Source: an uncultured Prevotellaceae bacterium
Lineage (GTDB): Bacteria > Bacteroidota > Bacteroidia > Bacteroidales > Bacteroidaceae
Assembly (NCBI GenBank): GCA_946541275.1
Contig: CAMNJH010000012.1
Coordinates: 1-32,080, forward strand
DNA length: 32,080 bases
Direction: 5' to 3'
The translations under genes were made by a program, and so were the position numbers. The notes below the pieces were generated by a model. The model did not search any database. It saw nothing but the letters and a program-made list of their open reading frames with translations, and was not told the origin of the DNA. Positions 8,340-15,801 of the stretch are shown here, piece after piece. Within the stretch, counting starts at the first letter, position 1. Every line of letters begins with the position of its first letter.

Positions 8340-9343
8340 GCCAAGAAGGAATAGGCCGCAAACTATACTACACCCTGAACAGCGGTAAGAACCCCAAGTT
8401 CGTGTACTACATCAAGAACGCCATCCGCCAGGCTTGGCCCAAGACATGGCTGAACCTAGACAAGGAGCTGGCCAAGCTCGACCGCCGTCCTGACCGCGAC
8501 TACATCATGCAGCGGGTGGACTACTACTGCAGGCTCACCGCCAGCACTCCCTACGACCACGCGGAGTGGGCGCGGCAGTCCGTGGAACTGGGTCGCCAGC
8601 CCATGACCAGCCAGTCGGTCTACTACTACGACGCGCTGGAGATAGCACGCTGGTTCCCCCAACAGCTGCGCTGGATACTGAAGTCGGGCGACGTCGACTA
8701 TGTGCTGCCCCTGCCCTCCATCGTCAAGAGCCGCCCCATCCATGAGGAGAACAGCTTCAATGTCATGCTCAACTTGGAGAAAGTGCGCCACTTCCTCTTC
8801 GTCAACGACCGCAAGCCCTTCACCGCCAAGCGCGACGTGGCCATCTTCCGCGGAAAGATAGGCCAGCAGACCGGGCGCCCCGACCACATCAAGATGAACC
8901 GCTACGAGTTCGCCAAGCGCTTCTTCGGCCATCCTCTGTTCGACATTGGCGCCATCGGCCACCAGTTCCCCGAGTGGCAGACGCAGAAGCTCACCATCGG
9001 CGAGCACCTGGACTATAAGTTCATCATGTCACTCGAGGGCAACGACGTGGCCTCGAACCTGAAGTGGGTCATGTCATCCAACAGCATCGCCGTCACTCCG
9101 CCCCTTACCTGCGAGACGTGGTTCATGGAAGGCACCCTCAAGCCCGATTATCACTACATTGAAGTCAAGGCCGACTTCTCTGACATCGAGGAGAAGCTGC
9201 ACTACTACATCGACCATCCGCAGGAGGCCCAGCTCATTATCGACCACGCCCACCAGTACATCGACCAGTTCCGCGACAAGGAACGCGAGAAGCTCATCGC
9301 CCTCCTGGTGCTCAAGCGCTATCTGGACATTACCAACGCATAG
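8336..9343 (+). CDS. Glycosyltransferase family 90 (CAP10-like, LPS-modifying)
   Basis: The long ORF in the track starts inside the acyltransferase gene. The ATG at 8336 overlaps its stop by 4 bp and gives 335 aa, normal for bacterial GT90. Recognisable blocks are the N-terminal YTLNSGKNPKFVYY, the central FRGKIGQQTGRP, the SLEGNDVASNLKWVMSSNS motif, and the C-terminal HYIEVKADFSDIEEKLHYY. GT90 proteins transfer xylose, glucose or related sugars; bacterial members are usually found in LPS or O-antigen loci. Position between an LpxL-type acyltransferase and another glycosyltransferase supports a core-oligosaccharide role. The donor sugar is unknown. Confidence 0.88.
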   Translation: MSQEGIGRKLYYTLNSGKNPKFVYYIKNAIRQAWPKTWLNLDKELAKLDRRPDRDYIMQRVDYYCRLTASTPYDHAEWARQSVELGRQPMTSQSVYYYDALEIARWFPQQLRWILKSGDVDYVLPLPSIVKSRPIHEENSFNVMLNLEKVRHFLFVNDRKPFTAKRDVAIFRGKIGQQTGRPDHIKMNRYEFAKRFFGHPLFDIGAIGHQFPEWQTQKLTIGEHLDYKFIMSLEGNDVASNLKWVMSSNSIAVTPPLTCETWFMEGTLKPDYHYIEVKADFSDIEEKLHYYIDHPQEAQLIIDHAHQYIDQFRDKEREKLIALLVLKRYLDITNA

Positions 9344-9349
9344 TGCCGC

Positions 9350-10375
9350 ATGCCCATGAACCGACTGTGCTACATATCACGCAACTATGCCAGCTTGAAG
9401 GGAGCCGGCAGCAAGGCCAAGACCGACAACGAGCAGACGCTCCGACAGATGGGAGCCGTCAACCTGGGGCTGCCCACCACCCACTATGACAACATGGTGC
9501 TCACCTTCCTACTCAACCTGGCAGGCGTGCTCCGTCTGGCTCTGACCGCCAGGCGCCATGACGTCATCGTGCTGCAGTACCCCGTGAAGAAGTACTTCAG
9601 CTTCCTCTGCCGCGCCGCCCATTGGCGGGGAGCCAAGGTTGTGACCATCGTTCACGACCTTACCGCCCTCCACCGCCACCGCGTCACCATCGAGAAGGAG
9701 ATAAGCCGGCTGATGCGCTCTGACCACGTCATCGCCTCCAACGAGGCCATGATGCACTGGCTGAAGGAGAACGGCCTCAGCCGCCCCATCACGCCATTGG
9801 GCCTGTTCGACTATCGCTCAGAAGCACGGCCCGCCCATCGGTCCACCACCCTCTCGCTGGTCTATGCTGGAGCACTCACGCCACGCAAGAACGCCTATCT
9901 GCCCCTGCTGGCCAGCAGCCCCATGGGCATCAAGCTCCACGTATACGGCAACTGCGATGCACTGCCCGGACTGCAGCAGGCCCCCCACGCCGTCTGCCAT
10001 CCCTTTGCTCCCGCCGACGAGTTCATCCGACAGGGCGAGGGCGACTTCGGACTGGTATGGGATGGCGACTCACTGGAGACTTGCCAAGGCGACTTCGGAC
10101 AGTACCTGCGCTACAACAGCCCCCACAAGGTGTCGTTCTACCTGCGAGCCGGCAAGCCCGTCGTCATCTGGCAGCAAGCCGCAGTGGCACCCATCATCGA
10201 GCGCGAGGGCATCGGCCTGCTCATCAGCTCCCTTGACCAGCTGCAGCAAACCCTGGAGCATCTCACCCCCCAACAGATGGCTGCCATGAACGAGAACGTC
10301 AGCCGCATCAGTGATAAGCTCAGCAAGGGCGGCTTCCTTCAGGAAGCATTGCAGAAGGTTCTGCCCACGCTTTAG
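9350..10375 (+). CDS. GT-B-fold glycosyltransferase (galactofuranosyltransferase/Gtf3-like)
   Basis: This 341-aa protein follows the GT90 gene after 6 bp and probably belongs to the same transcript; an alternative ATG lies two codons in (9356). The N-terminal half has YISRNYASLKGAGSKAKTDNEQTL, then VIVLQYPVKKYF, and VVTIVHDL...HR, a pattern seen in WbbI-like galactofuranosyltransferases and Gtf3-like enzymes. The C-terminal donor domain contains LVYAGAL, LVWDGDSLETCQGDFGQYLRYNSPHK and YLRAGKPVVIW. It likely adds a sugar to the LPS/LOS core. Its last five codons (CTGCCCACGCTTTAG) are part of a 64-bp repeat that recurs downstream of preA. The exact sugar is not predictable. Confidence 0.77.
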   Translation: MPMNRLCYISRNYASLKGAGSKAKTDNEQTLRQMGAVNLGLPTTHYDNMVLTFLLNLAGVLRLALTARRHDVIVLQYPVKKYFSFLCRAAHWRGAKVVTIVHDLTALHRHRVTIEKEISRLMRSDHVIASNEAMMHWLKENGLSRPITPLGLFDYRSEARPAHRSTTLSLVYAGALTPRKNAYLPLLASSPMGIKLHVYGNCDALPGLQQAPHAVCHPFAPADEFIRQGEGDFGLVWDGDSLETCQGDFGQYLRYNSPHKVSFYLRAGKPVVIWQQAAVAPIIEREGIGLLISSLDQLQQTLEHLTPQQMAAMNENVSRISDKLSKGGFLQEALQKVLPTL

Positions 10376-10424
10376 GCCCTTCAAATGACAAGAGCCTCAC
10401 GGCTCCACACGTAGTACGCGCGTT
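10361..10424 (+). repeat. 64-bp direct repeat, copy 1
   Basis: It begins CTGCCCACGCTTTAGG and ends in GTACGCGCGTT. Copy 2 (12132-12195) differs at only two positions. The unit spans the last five codons of the glycosyltransferase gene plus 49 bp of intergenic DNA, and contains the small hairpin GAGCC-TCAC-GGCTC (10392-10405). A further shared box, CCTGGGTATAC, follows about 17 nt later. Confidence 0.9.
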
Positions 10425-10460
10425 TTGCACCCCTTTAACACCCTGGGTATACCTGCTGAA

Positions 10461-10490
10461 AATGAGAAATGAGGAATGAAAAATGAGAAA
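10461..10490 (+). repeat. Purine-rich AATGAR simple repeat upstream of preA
   Basis: Degenerate tandem units (AATGAGA, AATGAGG, AATGAAA, AATGAGA) lie between repeat copy 1 and the preA promoter. Related AATGA-type stretches occur at 3000-3025 and, as the complement, at 31727-31752. Confidence 0.55.
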
Positions 10491-10517
10491 ACATGGTACT
10501 CTTTGCTAATTATTTGT

Positions 10518-10525
10518 TAACTTTG
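10518..10525 (+). promoter_or_regulatory. Putative -7 promoter box (TAACTTTG) for preA
   Basis: This matches TAnnTTTG and lies 62 nt upstream of the preA ATG, leaving a leader of about 57 nt. A -33 TTTG at the normal distance is absent (TGGT is found there). Confidence 0.5.
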
Positions 10526-10587
10526 CAGACGAATAACTGATTGAACTTGATAAGCAAACGAAACAATAACTAAAAACTAAACTTGCT

Positions 10588-12093
10588 ATGAATAGGAATA
10601 GGCAAATGCATCTTCAGGAAGAAGCAGCACGGTGTCTGCTTTGCATGGATGCTCCATGCAGTCAAGTGTGTAGAACAGGTGACCCGGCACGAGCCATCAG
10701 AGCAATCCGCTTTGGCAACGAAAGCCTGGCAGGACAATGGCTTGTCGAGTGTACGGACGAGGATTTGGTAGCAGCTGAGAATGCCTGCATCCATTATGAC
10801 AGACCCATTCGTATCCTTGAACTGGCTCATTCAGTGTGTGCTGGGCCGACTGGTTCGGCATGTCATGAACTGGTTAAGACTGGCGGAACAGCCCCTTCGC
10901 TCGCCATCGACTTCTGCGGCATTCGTTGTGATAATCCTTTCTTCCTGGCTTCCTCTGCCGTCTGCACCAACTATGAAATGGTAGCGCGCGCCTTTGAAGC
11001 AGGATGGGCGGGGGTGTTCTACAAGACAATCTGTCTGCAGGAGATTCGCGAGGTGTCTCCCCGTTTTGATGCTGTCCAACAAGAAGGGCAGGCTGACTTC
11101 TACGCATTTCGCAATATGGAGCAGTTGAGTGAGAATCCCACAGAGATGGACTTCGACATCCTGCGCCGCCTGAAGCAGGACTACCCCACGAAGGTGGTTA
11201 TTGCCAGCATTATGGGACAGACAGAGGAAGAGTGGATTGAGCTGGCCAAGATGGCAGAGACGGCTGGAGTAGATGCCATCGAACTGAACTTCTCATGTCC
11301 ACAGATGCGACTCACAGGCATGGGCAGCGACGTGGGACAGAACCCTGAACTGGTGATGTTCTACACGGCATACGTGAAACGCTCAGTCTCCATTCCCGTC
11401 ATTCCCAAGATGACACCCAACATCACGCAAATCAACCAACCAGCCATTGCTGCCTACTTTGCCGATGCCGACGCCATTTCAGCCATCAACACCATCAAGA
11501 GCGTCACCATGGGCGACAGAGCCCGCGTCTCGGGCCATAAGACCATCTCAGGTCTCTCGGGCCGTGCTGTCCGTCCTATCGCACTCCGCCATATTTTGGA
11601 AATGGCACAGAGTCCCATGCTCAGTGGTACGCTTGGCAGGACAATGGAACTCAGCGGCATCGGTGGAATTGAGACTTGGCGTGACGCACTGGAGTTCATT
11701 CAGCTTGGCTGCCGCAATGTGCAGGTATGCACAGCTGTGATGCAGTACGGCTACCGCATCATTGACGACCTCATCCTGGGTCTGCAGAACTATCTTGCAG
11801 AATGTGGCATCATCGACTTGGCAGACATCGTGGGTGAGGAACTGCCGAACTTCGTGACACCCACCGACTTGGACCGCGAGACCATTGTTTATCCCAAGAT
11901 AGACACTAACAAGTGCATGGGCTGCGGGCGCTGCTACGTCTCTTGCATGGACGGCGGCCACCAGGCCATTGTCTTCGATGCAGCCACTCGCCAGCCCCGC
12001 ATCATGGGCACCAAGTGCGTCGGCTGTCACCTCTGCCGTCTCGTCTGTCCCACAGGAGCCATCGGAACCACAAAACGCATTCCCAAGAAGTAG
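10588..12093 (+). CDS. preA: Dihydropyrimidine dehydrogenase-like PreA with extra N-terminal Fe-S domain
   Basis: The 501-aa protein has three parts. Residues about 10-95 form a cysteine-rich domain (CLLCMDAPCSQVC, C16/C19/C24/C28) like the one that starts PreT, GltD and eukaryotic DPD. Residues about 100-415 are an FMN-binding TIM barrel of the dihydroorotate/dihydropyrimidine dehydrogenase family, with LNFSCPQM carrying the active-site Cys and NTIKSV, SGLSGRAVRP and IGGIETW phosphate-binding blocks. The C-terminus has two [4Fe-4S] ferredoxin motifs (CMGCGRCYVSC, CVGCHLCRLVC). E. coli PreA is about 411 aa and lacks the first part. It would reduce uracil/thymine, or oxidise the dihydro forms. 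No preT flavoprotein is adjacent. The gene is monocistronic, sits between two LPS-type clusters, and is bracketed by a direct repeat; its 5' portion looks less GC-biased than its neighbours. Confidence 0.88.
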   Translation: MNRNRQMHLQEEAARCLLCMDAPCSQVCRTGDPARAIRAIRFGNESLAGQWLVECTDEDLVAAENACIHYDRPIRILELAHSVCAGPTGSACHELVKTGGTAPSLAIDFCGIRCDNPFFLASSAVCTNYEMVARAFEAGWAGVFYKTICLQEIREVSPRFDAVQQEGQADFYAFRNMEQLSENPTEMDFDILRRLKQDYPTKVVIASIMGQTEEEWIELAKMAETAGVDAIELNFSCPQMRLTGMGSDVGQNPELVMFYTAYVKRSVSIPVIPKMTPNITQINQPAIAAYFADADAISAINTIKSVTMGDRARVSGHKTISGLSGRAVRPIALRHILEMAQSPMLSGTLGRTMELSGIGGIETWRDALEFIQLGCRNVQVCTAVMQYGYRIIDDLILGLQNYLAECGIIDLADIVGEELPNFVTPTDLDRETIVYPKIDTNKCMGCGRCYVSCMDGGHQAIVFDAATRQPRIMGTKCVGCHLCRLVCPTGAIGTTKRIPKK

Positions 12094-12131
12094 CATTTGT
12101 TACCTTTCACTCGTCTGTAGAGTTCTTAGTA

Positions 12132-12195
12132 CTGCCCACGCTTTAGGCCCTTCAACTGACAAGAGCCTCACGGCTCCACACGTCGTACGCGCGTT
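12132..12195 (+). repeat. 64-bp direct repeat, copy 2
   Basis: This is a near-identical copy (two mismatches) of 10361-10424, placed 38 bp after the preA stop. It carries a non-functional copy of the last codons and stop (CTGCCCACGCTTTAG) of the upstream glycosyltransferase gene. A second shared box, CCTGGGGTATAC, follows at 12230-12241. Confidence 0.9.
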
Positions 12196-12218
12196 CATTT
12201 TAAAACTTAAAACGCGCG
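12188..12218. other. Hairpin in the convergent preA / kinase intergenic region
   Basis: CGCGCGTT (12188-12195) pairs perfectly with AACGCGCG (12211-12218) around a 15-nt AT-rich loop. It begins at the end of repeat copy 2. It could act as a bidirectional terminator for two convergent operons, but there is no adjoining T-run. Confidence 0.45.
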
Positions 12219-12257
12219 CATGAGGGATGCCTGGGGTATACAAGCGGTTCTTCAGGG

Positions 12258-13004
12258 TTACAGGTGGAAGCGTCTGTTTTCAAAGCGCTCCAGAAGCTGG
12301 AGCGCCTGGCTGGCAGTTTCATCAGGGTTCCATCCGCGCAGACGGGCATAGCGACGGACGAGGTCTTCATAGAGGTCACGGCGATGGGTGAGGCGGACCA
12401 TGTTCTGCAGGCATTCAGCTGGGGCAGGCATCCCAGCGGTGAAGTGCGAGCGGTTGGTGTCTATCATGATGAAGTGGCGGTCATCGGTTCCCTCATCAGT
12501 GAACGGTGAGGGCGTGGGAGCAAGAAGGAAATTGGACAGGTTCAAATCGCCATGGAGCACTCCGCGACTGTGCATGCGCACCACCTGGCGCGCCACAGCC
12601 TCGGCCAAGTCGGGGGGATAGTCGTGAACCTCGCGCAGCAGCAGCGATGTCTCGGTGCCCAGCACCTCGAGGCTGACAAAATAACCGGTGGTGAAAAGAC
12701 CGTGGTGGCGCTGCTCCATGTAGGCTACGGGCTGGGGTGTGTCGATGCCGCGCTGGAGGAACTCGGAAGCGAAGCGGAAGGCTCGCTCGGCCTTGGTCTT
12801 CCGGAAGAAGGTGTAGACGACCTGCTGCACCAGGTTGACACGTTTGAATCGCTTCACCATCATAGGCTGCCCACCCATGATAAAGCGCACCACGCGGTTG
12901 CGGCTGTTGTAGACGGTCTGGCCCTGGCCCTCTTCCATCATCTGGGGCAGGCGGCCTATCTCAGCAGCAAGATGCTGAAAGCGCTGGTCAACAACTATCT
13001 TCAT
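12258..13004 (-). CDS. Kdo/WaaP-family lipopolysaccharide kinase-like protein
   Basis: This 248-aa protein is the last gene of the phosphonate operon. It has a small protein-kinase-like fold: MMVKRF with a candidate ATP-binding Lys (K51), HGDLNLSNFLL (catalytic loop, D153), and IMIDTNRSHF in place of the DFG motif (D182). The pattern matches the Kdo kinase/WaaP/InaA group that phosphorylates sugars of the LPS inner core on the cytoplasmic side. Its start overlaps the upstream licD stop by 4 bp (ATGA), so production is coupled to LicD. It may phosphorylate the glycan that the LicD proteins then decorate, or an independent core sugar. The substrate is an inference from family and context. Confidence 0.83.
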   Translation of the reverse strand: MKIVVDQRFQHLAAEIGRLPQMMEEGQGQTVYNSRNRVVRFIMGGQPMMVKRFKRVNLVQQVVYTFFRKTKAERAFRFASEFLQRGIDTPQPVAYMEQRHHGLFTTGYFVSLEVLGTETSLLLREVHDYPPDLAEAVARQVVRMHSRGVLHGDLNLSNFLLAPTPSPFTDEGTDDRHFIMIDTNRSHFTAGMPAPAECLQNMVRLTHRRDLYEDLVRRYARLRGWNPDETASQALQLLERFENRRFHL

Positions 13005-13876
13005 TCTTTTCCGAATAGCTTTCGCAATTGTTTCTGACGATAGAGGCGGCGGGCCTGGGGCAGCAGCTCTGTGTAACTGCGATGGACATCGAAGAGCATG
13101 TCGTCGTGGGCGGTGCCCGTCTGAAGGGGCGTCATGTTGTCATCGCCATAGACGGAACGCAGAAAGAGGTCGTAGTTTCCAGGTGCGGGCACCTCAATGT
13201 CCTCAAAGGGTAACATCACCGTGTGGTCGAAGATGTGCTTGTCAAGCAGGAAGTCATAGCCGCTGAAGCTGATTTCAGCCACCTGGCTGCACTGCTCCAC
13301 TTGGGTGGCTAGCAGCACGTTGTCCACCTCGCGGAAGATGTTCTGCCAGCCATGGCGCCACACCTGCCAGCGGCATTTCCACTTTCTGAACACAAGGCCA
13401 AATCGACCGGAAAGCAGGATAGGCGTATCGTAGGCATGGAGGAAGCGCGTAATCTTCCTGATTCGGCGTATGACGTAGCTACGCTGCTCAGCATCCTCAG
13501 GAACGGCATCGAGGGGGAAGATGTCGATGAAGATGCCTTGGTTGAAGGGGCGGTGGGAATCGAAGGGACGTATAGCTGCCGTCATGCTGTTGCGCAGCTG
13601 GGCATGCCCATGATAATAATGTTTGTCAGTGTAGGCTGTCTGCAGGAAATATGGATGCTGGAAAGCATTGGGGCCCAGTTGCAGCAGGCGGTCGTAGTCC
13701 TGGCACATCATGACCACGTCGAGGTCGTTGTCCCAGGGGATGAAGCCCTTGTGGCGTACGGCCCCGAGCAGTGTACCGTCTGCCATCCAACAGCGCAGCC
13801 CGTGCAGGCGGCACACCTCCAGCAGACGATGCAGCAGGTCGACCTCAATGTGCCATACTTCCTTCAGTTGTTCCAT
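13001..13876 (-). CDS. LicD-family phosphotransferase (first of two)
   Basis: The ORF track starts at 13906, but the ATG at 13876 (MEQLKEVWHIEVDLL) places the LicD core at the same distance from the N-terminus as in the neighbouring paralogue and reduces the overlap with it from 62 to 32 bp. The product is 291 aa. The LicD signature is DGTLLGAVRHKGFIPWDNDLDVVM, in which DxD-like acids bind the metal and the CDP/CMP donor. LicD proteins move phosphocholine or related headgroups from a cytidylate-activated donor to a sugar. Because this operon encodes synthesis of 2-aminoethylphosphonate, CMP-AEP is the likely donor. The acceptor is presumably a surface glycan. It has WDND where the paralogue has WDDD. 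Confidence 0.82.
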   Translation of the reverse strand: MEQLKEVWHIEVDLLHRLLEVCRLHGLRCWMADGTLLGAVRHKGFIPWDNDLDVVMMCQDYDRLLQLGPNAFQHPYFLQTAYTDKHYYHGHAQLRNSMTAAIRPFDSHRPFNQGIFIDIFPLDAVPEDAEQRSYVIRRIRKITRFLHAYDTPILLSGRFGLVFRKWKCRWQVWRHGWQNIFREVDNVLLATQVEQCSQVAEISFSGYDFLLDKHIFDHTVMLPFEDIEVPAPGNYDLFLRSVYGDDNMTPLQTGTAHDDMLFDVHRSYTELLPQARRLYRQKQLRKLFGKE

Positions 13877-14678
13877 GTTTTCTATAGGGCCTATTAAAGT
13901 CAACATAGTGGAAGCAGTGCTGCCGCTGCCCCTGCTGGGAGGGCGGCGTCATGTAGTCGCCATACATGTGGGTGAGATAAGCATCGGCATGCTCCACGCC
14001 CAGCACCTGATGGCCCTCGAACACGACGGGCGTAGGCCGGCCCACTACCTGCTTGTCAATCACTCCGTGGAAGCCGTCATCAAAGACGCATACCTTCTGG
14101 CTCGTGTCGAAGGGGTATTTGCACAGCAGACGGCGGGTGGCGCGCTGCAGGCGTTGCTGGCCCATGACCTTCCGGCACAGCAGCGGCAGCCAGCTGGAGG
14201 GGCCGTGGCCATGGCGATAGGGGTCGCGGTAGGCCATATAGACCAGCTTCTTCAGCACGTCGTAGCGCACCAAGTGCCAGCGGCGCAGCAAGGCGCTGGA
14301 GGGCACGCCGTCGATGGGAAAGACATCGATGTAGAGACCGCCGAGGTAAGGCAGGTGTGGGCGCTCGATGAGGGTGGTGCTGGCATCCTGCACCTTTCCG
14401 AAGGGCAGCGGATAGGTGGGGTCGGTCTCGAAAGCCACGAACTCATAGGGCCGGGGCAGCCACTCATTGGCATGGGCGATGAAGGTCTCATAGTCGGGGC
14501 GCGGCATGGCAATGTCGAGGTCATCGTCCCAGGGGATGAAGCCTTGATGGCGGACGGCACCCAGCATGGTGCCATCATAAATATAATAATGTAAGGAGTG
14601 CTCACGGCAGACCTTGTCGACAGCCAGCAGGTTGCCAAGGATGCGCAGTTGCAGGGTCCTTACATCGTATTCAATCAT
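13845..14678 (-). CDS. LicD-family phosphotransferase (second of two)
   Basis: The track ORF is 388 aa, but its first 111 residues lie out of frame inside phnW. The ATG at 14678 (MIEYDVRTLQLRILGNLL) overlaps the phnW stop by 8 bp and gives a 277-aa LicD protein. The core reads DGTMLGAVRHQGFIPWDDDLDIAM, close to the canonical LicD motif, followed by LGGLYIDVFPIDGVP, which is also typical. It probably transfers AEP from CMP-AEP to a glycan. Two LicD proteins in tandem suggest two acceptor positions or a heteromeric enzyme. The C-terminal tail (about 20 residues) is polar and low-complexity. Confidence 0.85.
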   Translation of the reverse strand: MIEYDVRTLQLRILGNLLAVDKVCREHSLHYYIYDGTMLGAVRHQGFIPWDDDLDIAMPRPDYETFIAHANEWLPRPYEFVAFETDPTYPLPFGKVQDASTTLIERPHLPYLGGLYIDVFPIDGVPSSALLRRWHLVRYDVLKKLVYMAYRDPYRHGHGPSSWLPLLCRKVMGQQRLQRATRRLLCKYPFDTSQKVCVFDDGFHGVIDKQVVGRPTPVVFEGHQVLGVEHADAYLTHMYGDYMTPPSQQGQRQHCFHYVDFNRPYRKHGTTEGSMAH

Positions 14679-15801
14679 GATAGCGGGCGGGAATGCTGAT
14701 GTTGAACTCGGCGAAGGCCCGGCGCAGCACGCGGAAGAAGGCCTCGATGTCGTCGGCATCGATGGTGCCGAGGGCGCAGAGGCGGAATGTGTTCGTGGTG
14801 GAAATCTTACCAGGATAGATAGTGAAGCCGTGCTCGTAGCAATAGTCGTGCACCCGCTCGAAGCTCCAGTTAGGGTCGTCGGGATAAAGAACGCTGGCCA
14901 CAAGCCCCGACTGTATGTCACGACGTATGACCTCGCGCAGTCCCATGGCGGCCAGTCCCTCGTGGATGGCATCGATGACGCGGTGATGGCGGGCGAATTT
15001 GGCCTCCTCACCCACCTCGAAGTACTCCTTCAGCGCCTGTATGGTAGCATAGATGGTCTGCACGGGCGGCGTGAAGTGCATCTCGCCAGTACGCTCAAAG
15101 AAGTCGTACTGCAGGAAGAGGTTGCAGTAGTAGGAGCGCTTGGGGTAGTCCTTGGAGCGCCGTATGATTTCCTCGTTGCCAATGATGAACGACAGGCCTG
15201 CCATGGCCATCAGGCCCTTCTGGGCGGAGGCCATGCAGAAGTCGACATTGTCCTGCTCGATGTCGAAGGGAATCATGCCGAGCGACGAGGTGGTGTCGAC
15301 CACGAACACGGCGCCGTGCTCATGGGCCAAGGCGCCTATCTCACGGATGGGGTTGAGGATGCCCGTGCCCGTCTCGTGATGGGTGGTGTAGACGAGGGCG
15401 ATGTCGGGGTTCTCGTCGAGCGTCTGCTTCACGGCGTCAAGGTCAGGCTGTTCGAAGACCGACGAGCGCAGGTCGATGTGTGGCAGGCCGTAGTACTGGC
15501 ATATTTCCACGGCGCGCGAGCTATAGGCGCCGTTGTTCACCACTAGCACGCGCTTGCCGGCGGGCAGGAGCGAGTTGAGGCAGATGTCAATGTTGATGGT
15601 GCCACTGCCGCAGAACAGCACGGAGGTGTACTTCTCCTGGGGGGCATGGGCCACGCGCAGCAGGTCGGCGCGCAGGCTTTTCATCATGCCTGCAAATTCT
15701 TTCTCACGCGGGCAGATGTCGGGCACCACCTGGGCCAGTTTTACGGTATCGGTAGTTGTGGCGGGTCCTGGGTTCAGCAGGACGTTTCTCTTTATTTTCA
15801 T
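14671..15801 (-). CDS. phnW: 2-aminoethylphosphonate--pyruvate transaminase
   Basis: This is a 376-aa class V (fold-type I) PLP aminotransferase. It begins with LLNPGPATTTDTVK, a hallmark of PhnW and related enzymes, and has HHETGTGILNP, the PLP-contacting Asp in VFVVDTTSS (about residue 169), and SAQKGLMAMAG with the Schiff-base Lys195. In degradative loci PhnW removes the amino group from AEP. Here, next to PEP mutase and phosphonopyruvate decarboxylase, it must run in the biosynthetic direction, aminating phosphonoacetaldehyde to AEP. Its start overlaps the upstream decarboxylase fusion by 4 bp and its end overlaps licD by 8 bp, so the operon is translationally coupled. Confidence 0.93.
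   Translation of the reverse strand: MKIKRNVLLNPGPATTTDTVKLAQVVPDICPREKEFAGMMKSLRADLLRVAHAPQEKYTSVLFCGSGTINIDICLNSLLPAGKRVLVVNNGAYSSRAVEICQYYGLPHIDLRSSVFEQPDLDAVKQTLDENPDIALVYTTHHETGTGILNPIREIGALAHEHGAVFVVDTTSSLGMIPFDIEQDNVDFCMASAQKGLMAMAGLSFIIGNEEIIRRSKDYPKRSYYCNLFLQYDFFERTGEMHFTPPVQTIYATIQALKEYFEVGEEAKFARHHRVIDAIHEGLAAMGLREVIRRDIQSGLVASVLYPDDPNWSFERVHDYCYEHGFTIYPGKISTTNTFRLCALGTIDADDIEAFFRVLRRAFAEFNISIPARYHD

Noticed and set aside
10361-12195. Direct repeats flanking preA as a CRISPR array or transposon ends
   Set aside because: There are only two copies 1.77 kb apart, no spacer series, no transposase, and no terminal inverted repeats.
14679-15011. N-terminal 111 residues of the 388-aa ORF (13845..15011, minus)
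   Set aside because: They overlap phnW out of frame and are low-complexity (Ser/Pro/Thr-rich). LicD homology begins at the ATG at 14678.
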